Source: Paenarthrobacter sp. A20 (GTDB taxonomy: Bacteria; Actinomycetota; Actinomycetes; Actinomycetales; Micrococcaceae). Taken from it: a stretch of 64,000 bases of DNA. The stretch's first letter is position 1, and every line of letters starts with the position of its first letter. The position numbers and the translations under genes were made by a program. The notes below the pieces were generated by a model. That model searched no databases. It was given only the letters and a program-made list of their open reading frames with translations, and was not told the DNA's origin. Where the stretch lies: positions 1,364,001 to 1,428,000 of the forward strand of contig NZ_JALJWH010000001.1 in NCBI RefSeq assembly GCF_024168825.1, given 5' to 3'. Below are positions 18,440-27,191 of the stretch, one piece after another.

Positions 18440-19704
18440 GGCAAAGTCAACTGGTGGGAGCAACGCTGGGGGTTAGGCCGCTTGTAGCAGCTGGTTTAGT
18501 CGGTTGGCTGGTGTTTCGAGGTTCAGGGTTGGTCTGGGTCGGCGGTTGAGTTTCGCTGCGACCAGGCGGAGGTCCTCGGGGGTGTGCACTGAAAGGTCGG
18601 TGCCTTTCTCGAACCAGAACCTCAGGAGCCTGTTGGTGTTCTCGTTGGTGCCGCGTTGCCAGGGTGAGTGCGGGTCGCAGAAATACAGGGTCGTTTCGAG
18701 TGCGGTTTGGATCTTCGCGTAGTCGGCCAGTTCGGTTCCGCGGTCCCAAGTGATCGAGAGTCGCAGGTGATCCGGGAGGGAAGCCATCTCCCGGATCATC
18801 GCAGCGGCAACGGTCTCCGCGGTGTGGTCCCCGGGCAGGTGCAGCAGGATCGTGAACCGGGTCGAGCGTTCCACCAACGTGCCGATCGCGGTCCCGTCGG
18901 TCCCGATGATGAGGTCCCCTTCCCAGTGGCCAGGCACTGCCCGGTCTTGGACCTCGGGCGGGCGTTGGCTGATCTTGAATGCCTCACCGTAAGGGCTGTT
19001 CTTACGGCGGTCACTGGTGTGCGGAACGCGTTGCTTGCGTTTCAGGCTGAGCTTTTCGGCCAGGTCCGCCCGCAGGTTCCCGCGGGTTTGGACATACAGC
19101 GCTTGATAGATCGTCTCGTGGCTCACCTGCATAGTCTGATCGTCGACGAAGTAGTGCGCCAACATTGAGGAGATCAATTTCGGGCTCCACCCGTCATCCA
19201 TCCACACACCGATCAGCCGGCAGAGGTCCTCGTCCTGGACGAGTTTGAACGGTTTGGGCCGGCGCCTGTCCTGGTGCGCTTTGGCGTGGGCGACCGAGGC
19301 GTAATACTTCCCGTCCGCGCTTCTGTGCCGTTTCACCTCCCGCCAGACCACGGACTTATCCCGGCCAATCAATTCACCGATCTTGGCGTAACTGAGCCCC
19401 AGCAGAACACCCATCTGGATCATCCCCCGCTCGCCCAGACCCAAGGCCCGGCCAGGTCCCTCTGCCGAAGGCGCAGGATCGGCAAGACCCCCGACAGCGC
19501 CACGGTTCAACGTCATCATCAGGCCAGACTGAGCCCACCAGTTTCCCCCGGTCGCGTGCACCGCCCCGACACGCCGGGAAGCCTCAAGAACCGAGACCCC
19601 CGCACACACCAAATCAACAAACTCGGCACGCGCACCCGAAGGAAACAACTTGACCATGAAACGCTCCATCAATCAGAGCGTTGCAACGACCCTATGACTT
19701 TGCC
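18440..19704 (-). mobile_element. IS30-family insertion sequence, 1265 bp, intact
   Basis: The element begins GGCAAAGTCA at 18440 and ends TGACTTTGCC at 19704. Its 28-base terminal inverted repeats (18440-18467 and 19677-19704) match at 22 of 28 positions. A 3-bp direct repeat AGC flanks it (18437-18439 and 19705-19707), the duplication size usual for IS30-family insertions. It carries one full-length transposase gene. Flanking sequences are the two halves of a palindrome, a target type known for this family. Confidence 0.88.
18473..19669 (-). CDS. IS30-family transposase
   Basis: This 398-residue DDE transposase has an N-terminal HTH region (SYAKIGELIGRDKSVVWREV near residues 95-115) and a C-terminal rve-like catalytic domain. 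Catalytic residues are visible as Asp in HWEGDLIIG, Asp in ITWDRGTEL and Glu in TNENTNRLLR. The frame is uninterrupted, so the enzyme may be active. ATG at 19669 is used; a TTG lies just before it. Confidence 0.95.
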   Translation of the reverse strand: MERFMVKLFPSGARAEFVDLVCAGVSVLEASRRVGAVHATGGNWWAQSGLMMTLNRGAVGGLADPAPSAEGPGRALGLGERGMIQMGVLLGLSYAKIGELIGRDKSVVWREVKRHRSADGKYYASVAHAKAHQDRRRPKPFKLVQDEDLCRLIGVWMDDGWSPKLISSMLAHYFVDDQTMQVSHETIYQALYVQTRGNLRADLAEKLSLKRKQRVPHTSDRRKNSPYGEAFKISQRPPEVQDRAVPGHWEGDLIIGTDGTAIGTLVERSTRFTILLHLPGDHTAETVAAAMIREMASLPDHLRLSITWDRGTELADYAKIQTALETTLYFCDPHSPWQRGTNENTNRLLRFWFEKGTDLSVHTPEDLRLVAAKLNRRPRPTLNLETPANRLNQLLQAA

Positions 19705-19707
19705 AGC

Positions 19708-19729
19708 CAAACATTGGCATCAAATGCCA
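19708..19729 (+). repeat. right half of the palindrome split by IS30
   Basis: CAAACATTGGCATC at the start of this segment mirrors the left half at 18415-18436. The near-identical stretch AACATTGCCATCAAATGCC occurs uninterrupted in the palindrome at 26884-26927. Confidence 0.75.
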
Positions 19730-19752
19730 CCTCGGTGGAGGGATGGGAGGCC

Positions 19753-20613
19753 TTAGCGCTTGACGGCGTCCAGCTTGAGCATCTTGGCGATCACGCCGTC
19801 GAGTTCGGAGTCGTCGAAGATCTTCTTCCAGTCGTCCTTGATGATGGTGTCCTTGCCGTACTGGATGGCGATTTCGCAGGCTTCGGAGAACGGGTTGGAT
19901 CCGCGCAGGGCGTTGGTGAGGGCGATCTGGACGTGGCCGAACAGCATGGCCTTGGCTGCTTCCTCGGGAACGCCGGCGGTGTGCACGGTCTCGTGGAGTG
20001 CCTCGTTGAGGAGCGTGCCGATCATGCAGGCCACGGTTTCCACCAGGGTGGGTTCCAGGATGGCGAGTTGCTTGACCGTGACCCAGTGAACGTCGATCAC
20101 GGGTGCGTAGATGGTGCGGATGACGGCTTCGGCTACGTCGCGGGTTGCTGCGGGTGCGTCCTCGTCGATCGCGGAGACCACGTTCTGTGGGGCGCCCTGG
20201 CCGCCGAAGGTGTCGGCCCATTCTTCCTTGGTGGTGCGCTCCAGGAACACGGACGGGTGGCAGGGGTGCGCGACCGCCTGGACGACGTCGTCGCGCTTGG
20301 CCAGCAGGCCTGCGTACGCGGCGGCGGGATCGAGAGTCAGCAGGATCGCGCCTGACTTCATCTGCGGGACGACGCCCTCGGAAACGATGCCGAGGACGGT
20401 GTCCGGTACGGCGAGGATGACGACGTCGGCTGTGGGAACGGCGTCGTCGGTGGCGGTGATGTCGCGGCCTTCGGCGCGGACGCGGTCCTGGCCGGCGGGG
20501 GAGTTCTCACTGTAGAAGACGTTGTGGGTGGACTTCTGGAGGTTGCGGGAAACGCGCATCCCCATTTTGCCACCGGCTCCGACAACGGCGACGGTCAATT
20601 GTTCTGCTGACAT
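19753..20613 (-). CDS. apnO: 6-phosphogluconate-dehydrogenase-like oxidoreductase, probable D-apionate oxidoisomerase
   Basis: This 286-residue protein has an N-terminal Rossmann fold with VVGAGGKMG (residues 9-17) and a C-terminal helical domain of the 6-phosphogluconate/3-hydroxyisobutyrate dehydrogenase superfamily. Proteins of this type encoded beside a decarboxylase-like TIM barrel, erythrulose kinase and erythrulose-phosphate isomerases are known as ApnO, which converts D-apionate to 3-oxo-isoapionate with NAD+. That specific role is inferred from gene neighbourhood plus fold. It is the last gene of the minus-strand operon, one base after the preceding stop, and the IS30 element lies just downstream. 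Confidence 0.7.
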   Translation of the reverse strand: MSAEQLTVAVVGAGGKMGMRVSRNLQKSTHNVFYSENSPAGQDRVRAEGRDITATDDAVPTADVVILAVPDTVLGIVSEGVVPQMKSGAILLTLDPAAAYAGLLAKRDDVVQAVAHPCHPSVFLERTTKEEWADTFGGQGAPQNVVSAIDEDAPAATRDVAEAVIRTIYAPVIDVHWVTVKQLAILEPTLVETVACMIGTLLNEALHETVHTAGVPEEAAKAMLFGHVQIALTNALRGSNPFSEACEIAIQYGKDTIIKDDWKKIFDDSELDGVIAKMLKLDAVKR

Positions 20614-20614
20614 T

Positions 20615-21427
20615 TCACTTGCTCCTTAGGAAATCGAGGCTTTGTTGGGTCCACTGGTTTTCGAGGCGGATGGTCTCCGCTTCGGAGTCCTTCCACGGCA
20701 GCCAGTGCTCCACGATTTGGTTGATGTTTCTTTCTTTGGGCTGGATCTTTTCGACCATGTAGTCGTAGTCGAGAAGGCCTTCGCCGAGGGGTGCGCCCGA
20801 GTACGTAAACCCGACCCATCCCTGCTTGCGGCTGAACGCAAAGTCTTTGATGTGCATGTTCAGGACATAAGGCGCGACGGCGTCAATCACCTGCCGCGGC
20901 ATCTCCAGCGCAGCCACGGTGTTGGCGGGGTCGCTGCAGATTCCGAGGTAGGGGCTGTTGACGTGGCGGACGACGTCCAGGATCCGTTCCGTGGGGACCT
21001 GTTCATAGGTCTCGACGGCGATCCTCACCCCGGCTGCCTGGAATTCCGGCAGGATCCCGGTGAAGATCCTGACGGTTTCCTCGGTGTCCGGGGTGTGGCC
21101 GGGGACGTTGAACATGGTCCGCAGCAGGTCCGAGCCCAGCATCTGGGCGATGTGCAGGAACTTCGCCAGGTGCTCCGGACGGATACCCTTGGTCCCCACT
21201 TCCAGGGTGATGCCCAGCTCGTCCGCCGTACTGCGGACGGCGGCGAGCCCGGCGTCGTTCATGTCTTCCAGCGGCGCGTAGTCGCAGATCTGGAAGAGGT
21301 CCACGCCCATATCCGACGCCTTACGCAGCGCGTCATGGATGCTCAGCGGCTGGCTGACCTGGTCCGAGAGCTGCCAGAAGAACGCGTAGCTGCTGAGGCC
21401 GATCCTGCTTTGCGAGGCGCCGTTCAT
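20615..21427 (-). CDS. oiaC: xylose-isomerase-like TIM barrel, probable 3-oxo-isoapionate decarboxylase
   Basis: This 270-residue protein is a sugar phosphate isomerase/epimerase-type TIM barrel. Metal-ligand candidates are Glu in VRIAVETYEQ, Asp in GICSDPANTV and His/Asp in LNMHIKDFAF. In known D-apionate pathways a member of this family (OiaC) decarboxylates 3-oxo-isoapionate to L-erythrulose. The assignment rests on the neighbours: an ApnO-like enzyme downstream and erythrulose kinase and isomerases upstream. It overlaps the lerI-like gene by 4 bases. A plain sugar isomerase remains possible. Confidence 0.68.
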   Translation of the reverse strand: MNGASQSRIGLSSYAFFWQLSDQVSQPLSIHDALRKASDMGVDLFQICDYAPLEDMNDAGLAAVRSTADELGITLEVGTKGIRPEHLAKFLHIAQMLGSDLLRTMFNVPGHTPDTEETVRIFTGILPEFQAAGVRIAVETYEQVPTERILDVVRHVNSPYLGICSDPANTVAALEMPRQVIDAVAPYVLNMHIKDFAFSRKQGWVGFTYSGAPLGEGLLDYDYMVEKIQPKERNINQIVEHWLPWKDSEAETIRLENQWTQQSLDFLRSK

Positions 21428-22248
21428 GCTGCCACCGCCTTAGCGGCCAAGCGCGCGGCGGTCTCGTCCAGGATGGTTTTCAGCGCTGCGGGATGGTGCG
21501 CGAAGCGGCCCAGGAACAAGCCGGCGACGGCGGTGTCCAGTTCCGTGATGAGGCCCGGTCCGGCGCTGCCGCCGTAGATGACGCGGCTCTCTTCCTGGCC
21601 GGGCAACGAACGCAGGTGCTCGTCCAGTCCGCGGACCACGGCGCTGATGTATTCCGGTGTTGCAGGTTCCGGGGCGCCGATGGCCCATTGCGGCTCGTAG
21701 GCCACGATGGTCCGGTCTGTGGGGCCGAGAGTTGCGGCGCGGTTGAGGGCGGCGTCGATTTCGGCCGTGCACTGGGCGATGGCTTCCTCGGGGGAGCCTG
21801 CGATCAGTTCGCCAACGCACAACACCGGGGTGAGCCCGTTGCGGTAAGTGGCAGCGGTCTTCAGGCCGATGATCCGTTCGTCTTCGCCGAAGATCCTGCG
21901 GCGCTCCGCGTGCCCAACCTCAACGTACCGTCCGCCGAGTTCGGCGACGGTTTTGCCGCCTACCTCGCCGGTGTACGCGCCTTCGTCTTCCCAGAAGATG
22001 TCCTGCGCTCCGGTACCAACGCCGGCCGCGCCCAGGATCCGGGCAGCTTCGGGCAGGGCGGGGAGAGTGGGCAGCACGAACAGTTCGATGTCGCCGCCCA
22101 CCACTGCCGGGTGCTTGAAGGCGATGGTGGCGATGTCGCGGCAGTAGTCCACGGAGCGCTGGTAGCCGAAGTACATCTTCAGGCTCACGCCGATCACCGC
22201 ACGTGGTTGCCGGGAAGCCGCGTCGGTGGTCTTAGCAGGAAGTGACAC
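21424..22248 (-). CDS. lerI: triosephosphate-isomerase-like protein, probable L-erythrulose-1-phosphate isomerase
   Basis: This 274-residue TIM homologue keeps the catalytic residues: Lys24 (GVSLKMYFG), His113 ([12 protein letters not shown]) and Glu185 ([10 protein letters not shown]). Substitutions around the usual NWKMN and AYEPVWAIGTG motifs mark it as a paralogue rather than the housekeeping enzyme. In tetritol and apionate pathways such proteins convert L-erythrulose-1-phosphate to D-erythrulose-4-phosphate. The start is GTG at 22248, inside the end of the rpiB-like gene (17-base overlap) with GAGG directly upstream, suggesting tight coupling. Confidence 0.82.
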   Translation of the reverse strand: MSLPAKTTDAASRQPRAVIGVSLKMYFGYQRSVDYCRDIATIAFKHPAVVGGDIELFVLPTLPALPEAARILGAAGVGTGAQDIFWEDEGAYTGEVGGKTVAELGGRYVEVGHAERRRIFGEDERIIGLKTAATYRNGLTPVLCVGELIAGSPEEAIAQCTAEIDAALNRAATLGPTDRTIVAYEPQWAIGAPEPATPEYISAVVRGLDEHLRSLPGQEESRVIYGGSAGPGLITELDTAVAGLFLGRFAHHPAALKTILDETAARLAAKAVAA

Positions 22249-22702
22249 CCTCGTAGTCCTTAATCAGTGTGACCTTCTCGGCCGAGGCAGAGGTTTCGTC
22301 GAAGGTGTAAGTGAGCCATTCCTTGGCCAGGCGGCGGGCGAGTTCCAGCCCGACCACGCGCTGGCCGAACGTGAGGACCTGGGCGTTGTTGCTCAGGACC
22401 GAGCGTTCCACGGAGAAGGAATCGTGGGCGGTGACGGCACGGATGCCGGGGACCTTGTTGGCGGCGATCGCGACGCCCAGGCCGGTGCCGCAGACCAGGA
22501 GTGCCCGGTCGGCCTTGCCGGCGGCGATCAGTTCAGCAGCGGCGATGGCTACGGACGGGTACGGAGTGTGGCTCGTGGCGTCCACTCCGACGTCGGTGAC
22601 GGACTCAACGAGGCCGTTCGCTTCCAAGTCGGCTTTGAGGGCTTCCTTGTACTCGAATCCGGCGTCGTCCGATCCTATGACCAGGCGCAGTTTGGTGCTC
22701 AT
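22232..22702 (-). CDS. derI: RpiB/LacAB-family isomerase, probable D-erythrulose-4-phosphate isomerase
   Basis: This 156-residue protein belongs to the RpiB/LacAB sugar-phosphate isomerase family. The catalytic Cys71 is in LLVCGTGLG, and the N-terminal motif reads GSDDAGF where RpiB has GSDHAGF. In erythritol/threitol and apionate pathways family members interconvert D-erythrulose-4-phosphate and D-erythrose-4-phosphate. Its ATG overlaps the kinase stop by 4 bases. The specific substrate is inferred from the neighbouring kinase and TIM-like isomerase. Confidence 0.82.
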   Translation of the reverse strand: MSTKLRLVIGSDDAGFEYKEALKADLEANGLVESVTDVGVDATSHTPYPSVAIAAAELIAAGKADRALLVCGTGLGVAIAANKVPGIRAVTAHDSFSVERSVLSNNAQVLTFGQRVVGLELARRLAKEWLTYTFDETSASAEKVTLIKDYEGVTSC

Positions 22703-24459
22703 GCGTTCTCCTTAACTGGTGTGTTCCCTGCGGTTTGTGTTTCCGCGAAAGTGTTGTGGATGGCCCGGACGATCAATGCCATGGAGACGGCTCCGGCGTC
22801 GGGGGTTCCGAGGCTCTTTTCGGCGTGCGGGCGGGCGCGGCCCATGAGGGGCAGCAGGTTGGCGGTCGCTTCGGCGGATTGCTCGGCGATGGTGGCAGCG
22901 GCGCCCCATGCATCCCGAAGTGTTGCTCCGCCCTGAACTGCCGCGGTGAGTGCTTCGCTGAACGGCGACAGGACGTCCACCAAGGTTTTGTCGCCTACCT
23001 TGGCCTTGCCGAAGTCCATGATGGAACGCTTCGCTTCGGCCACACCCTCGGCCACGGCTACGGCGCTGGGGGCGTCGGTGTCGCCGACGGATTGTCCGAC
23101 GGCGCGCAGGGCCATGCCCCACAGCGCGCCCGAGGTGCCACCGGCTTTGTCCGCCCAGGCGTCGGCGGCCAGGTTCAGGGCGGTCCCTGCCCCTGCACCG
23201 CGTTCGACGGCGTCTGCCGCAGCAGCGACGGCGGCGTGGATTCCACGCTCCATGCCGATCCCGTGGTCACCGTCGCCGGCGATCGCGTCGATCCGGCCGA
23301 GTTCTTCCACGTTGGCGTCAACCACGGCTTTGGCGGCGTTGAGGGCCGCGAGGATGGTGGGCGCTGCGGTTTTGGACTCTTTGCTGGCGTCCGGGATCAC
23401 GGATTGCTGCTCGGCGGCCATGGTGAGCTGGTCGGCGTCGAGCGCTTGAGCGCTGACCGCACCGCGGCGGAAAGCCGGGGCGTCCGCGGGTGCGAGCCAG
23501 AGTTCCTCGAGCTCGGAGTCCAGCCAGAACAGTGTGAGGGAGGTGCCGGCCATGTCGAAACTGGTCACGAGCTCGCCCACCTGCGGGTCCACAGCCTCGA
23601 TACCGGCCTCGGCGAGCAGCTGGGCCACGCGGCGGTAGACCACGAACAGCTCTTCGTATTTGACGCTGCCCAGGCCGTTGAGGATCGGGACCACCCGTGC
23701 GCCGTGCACGGAAAGGGCGTCCGGGATCTCGGCAAGGAGGTCCTTGACCAGCAGTTCGGCGAGTTCATCCGCCGTCGGGATGTTCGTCTCGGCAATGCCG
23801 GGTTCGCCGTGGATGCCCATGCCCACTGCCATGCGCCCTTCGGGAACGGAGAAGAGCGGGTGGTCCGCGCCCGGGAGCGTGCACCCGGTGAACGCGACGC
23901 CGAAGGAACGGGTGCGGTCATTGGCGCGCTCGGCGATCTCCACCACAGCGTCCATGGAGTAGTCGGCCTCAGCGGCAGCGGCCACCACCTTGAAGACTGT
24001 CAGGTCCCCGGCGATCCCGCGGCGCTTGTGTTTCTCGGCCAGGGGAGCCGAAGAGATGTCGTCCGTGACTGCGATGCTCCTGCAGTCGATGCCCTCGGCA
24101 CGGAGTTTTGCCTGGGCCTGGGTGAAGTGCAGGACGTCGCCGGCGTAATTGCCGTAGCCCAGGAGTACGCCGCCGCCGTTATCCGCTGCCTTGGCCACGT
24201 TATAGACCTGCTGTGCCGAGGGTGAGGCGAATAGGTTGCCCATCGCCGCGCCGTGCGCCAGGCCCTGGCCAACCAGCCCGGCGAAGGCCGGGTAGTGGCC
24301 GGAGCCCCCGCCGATCACCAAGGCGACCGAATCCGGCGTCGACCGCGTGCTGCGGGCAACCCCACCGGAGACGCGCCGGACCCACCGGCTGTGCGATGCG
24401 ACGAAGCCTTCGATCATTTCATCAGCGAAGGCTGAGGGCTCGTTGAAGAGGCGGGTCAT
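22699..24459 (-). CDS. lerK: dihydroxyacetone-kinase-family kinase (DhaK-DhaL fusion), probable L-erythrulose kinase
   Basis: This 586-residue protein fuses a DhaK substrate domain (about 1-335) to a DhaL ATP-binding domain (about 370-585). His217 in GMGIHGEPG is the residue that forms the hemiaminal with the ketose, and GGGSGHYP lies at residues 50-57. The DhaL Asp cluster is in [10 protein letters not shown]. Such ATP-dependent fusions phosphorylate dihydroxyacetone or erythrulose; the neighbours favour L-erythrulose. ATG 24459 is preceded by GGAGA at 6 bases; the longer frame to 24528 is not conserved-looking. Confidence 0.88.
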   Translation of the reverse strand: MTRLFNEPSAFADEMIEGFVASHSRWVRRVSGGVARSTRSTPDSVALVIGGGSGHYPAFAGLVGQGLAHGAAMGNLFASPSAQQVYNVAKAADNGGGVLLGYGNYAGDVLHFTQAQAKLRAEGIDCRSIAVTDDISSAPLAEKHKRRGIAGDLTVFKVVAAAAEADYSMDAVVEIAERANDRTRSFGVAFTGCTLPGADHPLFSVPEGRMAVGMGIHGEPGIAETNIPTADELAELLVKDLLAEIPDALSVHGARVVPILNGLGSVKYEELFVVYRRVAQLLAEAGIEAVDPQVGELVTSFDMAGTSLTLFWLDSELEELWLAPADAPAFRRGAVSAQALDADQLTMAAEQQSVIPDASKESKTAAPTILAALNAAKAVVDANVEELGRIDAIAGDGDHGIGMERGIHAAVAAAADAVERGAGAGTALNLAADAWADKAGGTSGALWGMALRAVGQSVGDTDAPSAVAVAEGVAEAKRSIMDFGKAKVGDKTLVDVLSPFSEALTAAVQGGATLRDAWGAAATIAEQSAEATANLLPLMGRARPHAEKSLGTPDAGAVSMALIVRAIHNTFAETQTAGNTPVKENA

Positions 24460-24544
24460 GGGGTATCTCCTGGGCTGTACTGAAGGGTGTGAAGTGTGGT
24501 GGTTGTGCCCTCCCTGCTGGAAGGGCACAACCTGCTTGTGGTGG

Positions 24545-25912
24545 TTACGGCTCCGCGTGCTGCCCGGCCCCTTGTGGGTCCAGCGCCTCGGCAGGCGTGC
24601 CAGCAGATGCCTTGCCCTGCTTGCTGAGGGTCACCATGAGGATGGAGGAGAGCAACATGAAGCCGCCGACGACGAACATCGGGACCGTGTAGCCGCCCGT
24701 CAGATCCTTAAGCCAGCCGGTGATGTAGCCGGCGCTGAAGCCCGCCAGGTTGCCCACCGTGTTGATCAGTGCGATGCCTGCTGCTGCGGCTGCGCCGGTG
24801 AGGAACTGCGTGGGGACGGTCCAGAAGTTCGGCAGGGCAGCGAAGATGGACATGGCCGTGACCGTGATGACGGCGATGGTTGCCGCGGGGGATCCGGCAA
24901 ACAGCGCCAGAGGGATGCTGACACCGCCGATGAGGGCCGGAAGGGCGATGTGCCAGGTCTTCACGCCGCGCTTGGTGGCGTCCTTGGACCAGAAGTACAG
25001 GGCAAAGGCTGCCGGCAGATACGGAATGGCCGTGATGAGTCCCTTCTGGAACACATCGAACTTGGTGCCGTAGAGGCCTTCGAAGCCGGCGATGATGGTC
25101 GGCAGGAAGAAGCCCAGCGCGTACAAGCCGTAGATGAAGCCGAAGTAGATCAGGGAGAGCATCCAGACGCGGCCGTTGCCGAACACCGTGCGAACGCTGA
25201 CGTGCTTGTTGCTGGCGGCGGTTTCCTTCTTTTCCTTTTCGAGGGCGCCGGTCAGCCAGGTCTTCTCTTCTGCGGTAAGCCACTTGGCCTTGGAGGGGTT
25301 GTCTGCCAGGTAGAACCAGGCGATGATGCCGACGATGATCGCGGGGATGGCGACTCCGAAGAACATGAAACGCCAGCCCTCGAGGCCAAAGAACATTCCG
25401 TGCTGCTGGATCAAAGCGCCTGCGAGGGGAGCACCGATCACCGTGGTGAGCGGCTGCGCCAAGTAGAAGAGGGCCAGGATCTTGCTGCGGTGCTTGGACG
25501 GCACCCAGAGGCTCAGGAAGAGGATGGCGCCGGGGAAGAAGCCGGCTTCTGCCACACCCAGGATGAATCGGAGAATGTAGAGCTGCTCAACGTTGCCCAC
25601 CCAGGTGAAGAGCAAGGACACGATGCCCCAGCTGACCATGATGCGGGCCAGCCAGCGGCGGGCGCCGAACTTGTGGAGGGCCAGGTTGCTGGGGATTTCG
25701 AGCAGGATGTACCCGATAAAGAAGACTCCGGAGGCGAAGCCGAACTGTGCCGCTGAGAGGGCGAGGTCGTTATTCATGCCGTTGGGGCCGGCGAAAGAAA
25801 TGGCGGTGCGGTCCAGATAGTTGATGAAGAACATCAGGGCGACGAACGGCACAAGCCGGACTGCCACCTTCTTAATTGCGGATTTTTCGACCACCGATTG
25901 TGTGGTGTCCAC
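24545..25912 (-). CDS. MFS transporter, anion:cation symporter (ACS) family
   Basis: This 455-residue, 12-segment transporter resembles the ACS family that takes up sugar acids and other organic anions. It has FINYLDRTAISFAGP near residue 25, the family's EIPSNLALHKFGARRWLARI in TM2-3 and GVAEAGFFPGAILFLSLWVP near TM4. GTG 25912 with AGGAG five bases upstream is the preferred start. It is first in the minus-strand operon and divergent from the FadR-type regulator. An organic-acid substrate such as D-apionate fits the downstream enzymes and is an inference. Confidence 0.88.
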   Translation of the reverse strand: MDTTQSVVEKSAIKKVAVRLVPFVALMFFINYLDRTAISFAGPNGMNNDLALSAAQFGFASGVFFIGYILLEIPSNLALHKFGARRWLARIMVSWGIVSLLFTWVGNVEQLYILRFILGVAEAGFFPGAILFLSLWVPSKHRSKILALFYLAQPLTTVIGAPLAGALIQQHGMFFGLEGWRFMFFGVAIPAIIVGIIAWFYLADNPSKAKWLTAEEKTWLTGALEKEKKETAASNKHVSVRTVFGNGRVWMLSLIYFGFIYGLYALGFFLPTIIAGFEGLYGTKFDVFQKGLITAIPYLPAAFALYFWSKDATKRGVKTWHIALPALIGGVSIPLALFAGSPAATIAVITVTAMSIFAALPNFWTVPTQFLTGAAAAAGIALINTVGNLAGFSAGYITGWLKDLTGGYTVPMFVVGGFMLLSSILMVTLSKQGKASAGTPAEALDPQGAGQHAEP

Positions 25913-26038
25913 ATTGACTCCTAGATGTTGGTGTCCCTGCGGATCCTGCACTGGATGCGCCGGGCTGGTTCGTGGCATGGCCGGCGGGGATCCGGCGATG
26001 GCGAAGCTTGTGATTTAAACCATAGGACTGGATTCTAA

Positions 26039-26054
26039 ATTGGTCAACCGGTTG
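26039..26054. promoter_or_regulatory. operator copy 1 for the FadR/GntR regulator
   Basis: ATTGGTCAACCGGTTG contains the perfect dyad GTCAACCGGTTGAC (26043-26056) and differs by one base from the copy at 26096-26111. Both lie in the 212-base region between the divergent transporter and regulator genes. Confidence 0.7.
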
Positions 26055-26095
26055 ACTGGTTAAAGTTTTTTGGGCGCTGACTAGTCGCCGCAGGG

Positions 26096-26111
26096 ATTGG
26101 TCATCCGGTTG
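26096..26111. promoter_or_regulatory. operator copy 2 for the FadR/GntR regulator
   Basis: ATTGGTCATCCGGTTG repeats operator copy 1 with one mismatch. It ends two bases before a possible -10 element TACGCT (26113-26118), so a bound repressor would block the regulator's own promoter. Confidence 0.65.
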
Positions 26112-26112
26112 C

Positions 26113-26118
26113 TACGCT
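26113..26118 (+). promoter_or_regulatory. -10 element TACGCT for a leaderless regulator transcript
   Basis: TACGCT matches TANNNT and is followed by six bases and then GTG at 26125, the geometry of a leaderless start. No -35 box is clear. Confidence 0.4.
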
Positions 26119-26124
26119 GTGAAG

Positions 26125-26865
26125 GTGTCAGCGAACTCAGCAGCAGCGGCCCACATGACGGCCGCGCTTGCCCCCATGGAGCAGGGCTCCGTTGTGTCCG
26201 AAGTAGCGGAGCGCCTCCTTGCCTACTTCACGAGTGGAGACATCGCCCCCGGCACCCGGCTTCCGGCAGAGCGGCAGTTGGCGGCTTCACTTGGTGTTGG
26301 ACGTTCGGCCGTCCGCGAGGCCCTCGCTGCCCTGGAGATCCTCGGGATCGTGATCGTCCGTCCCGGCTCGGGAACGTACCTGCGCGACGGTGTCTCCGAA
26401 CTTTTGCCGCGGACGCTCAGCTGGGGGTTGATGCTGGGGGAGCCGCGGACCCGCGAGCTGGTGGAATTGCGCAGCGGACTGGAAGTTCAGGCTGTTGAGT
26501 TGGCGGCCCTGAGGGTCACGGATGAAGCCTTGGAACGGATGCGGGCCGACCTTGACGTCATGGAGAGGAACCTCGACGACCTCGCAGCCTTCGTGGAAGC
26601 CGATGCGGCCTTCCACCGCGAGATCGCCGCGGCCTCCGGCAACATGGTCCTGGAAGAACTCCTCCAAAGCATCCGCTCGCTGCTGCGGATCTGGGTGGAC
26701 CGGGCACTGACCGATGAAGGCCACGCCGAGGCTGCCCTGCGCGAACACACTGCCATCTACGAGGCACTTGTTGCCCGGGACGCGTCCGCCGTTTCACAGA
26801 ACATGCGCTCGCACATGGCTACGGCATCGCGGCGCCTGTTGGCGGGCTTCGACGCAGCCCAATAA
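26125..26865 (+). CDS. FadR-subfamily GntR transcriptional regulator
   Basis: This protein of about 246 residues has an N-terminal winged HTH (APGTRLPAERQLAASLGVGRSAVREALAALE, quoted here only by its type and lying near residues 40-70) and an FCD all-helical effector domain with His/Asp metal-site candidates (VEADAAFHREI). It is divergent from the apionate-type operon and flanked by paired operators. GTG 26125 is given because of the -10 element; GTG 26119 and ATG 26155 or 26176 are alternatives, and none has a clear ribosome site. The ligand is probably a pathway intermediate. Confidence 0.88.
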   Translation: MSANSAAAAHMTAALAPMEQGSVVSEVAERLLAYFTSGDIAPGTRLPAERQLAASLGVGRSAVREALAALEILGIVIVRPGSGTYLRDGVSELLPRTLSWGLMLGEPRTRELVELRSGLEVQAVELAALRVTDEALERMRADLDVMERNLDDLAAFVEADAAFHREIAAASGNMVLEELLQSIRSLLRIWVDRALTDEGHAEAALREHTAIYEALVARDASAVSQNMRSHMATASRRLLAGFDAAQ

Positions 26866-26883
26866 TCTCCCGCCAGACGGCGA

Positions 26884-26927
26884 ATAATGCCAATGCCTGA
26901 GCGGAACATTGCCATCAAATGCCATCC
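26884..26927. terminator. palindromic hairpin between convergent gntR and tRNA-Cys
   Basis: AATGCCAATG (26886-26895) faces CATTGCCATC (26907-26916). The segment aligns with both halves of the palindrome interrupted by the IS30 element and with the hairpin at 6557-6599. It sits 18 bases after the regulator stop and before the 3' end of tRNA-Cys, so it could stop transcription from both sides. Confidence 0.6.
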
Positions 26928-26959
26928 CGCGAAGGGGATTCCGGCTCAGGTCCCCCGAG

Positions 26960-27030
26960 ACGTGGTGGCGGGATTCGAACCCGCGTGCGCTGCTTTGCAG
27001 GCAGCTCCCTGGCCTCTCGGGTACACCACG
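26960..27030 (-). tRNA. tRNA-Cys (anticodon GCA)
   Basis: The minus strand folds into a cloverleaf: acceptor CGTGGTG with CACCACG, anticodon stem GCTGC/GCAGC around loop CTGCAAA, T-arm GCGGG TTCGAAT CCCGC. The discriminator base is U, as expected for Cys. The 3' CCA is not encoded. Confidence 0.95.
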
Positions 27031-27191
27031 TGCAAACGACACTAGGCGCCTGGGCGCAGCCGGATCAAAGTTCATTTCGCAGGCTTTCGCAGGGCTACGA
27101 AGCGTTGCCGCAGGTTGCTGCCCGTGACCTCAAAGCTGTCAAATGCGACCCCATCCCCGCGGCCGTACACGGCCCAACAAGCGGTGGGCGG

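Noticed and set aside
22735..24225. 496-residue open frame on the plus strand opposite the DhaK-DhaL kinase
   Set aside because: The kinase on the other strand has clear catalytic motifs; this frame has only the biased composition of a shadow frame.
19753..26865. Apionate-type cluster as a composite transposon because of the nearby IS30
   Set aside because: There is only one IS copy, on one side, and the cluster's composition resembles its surroundings.
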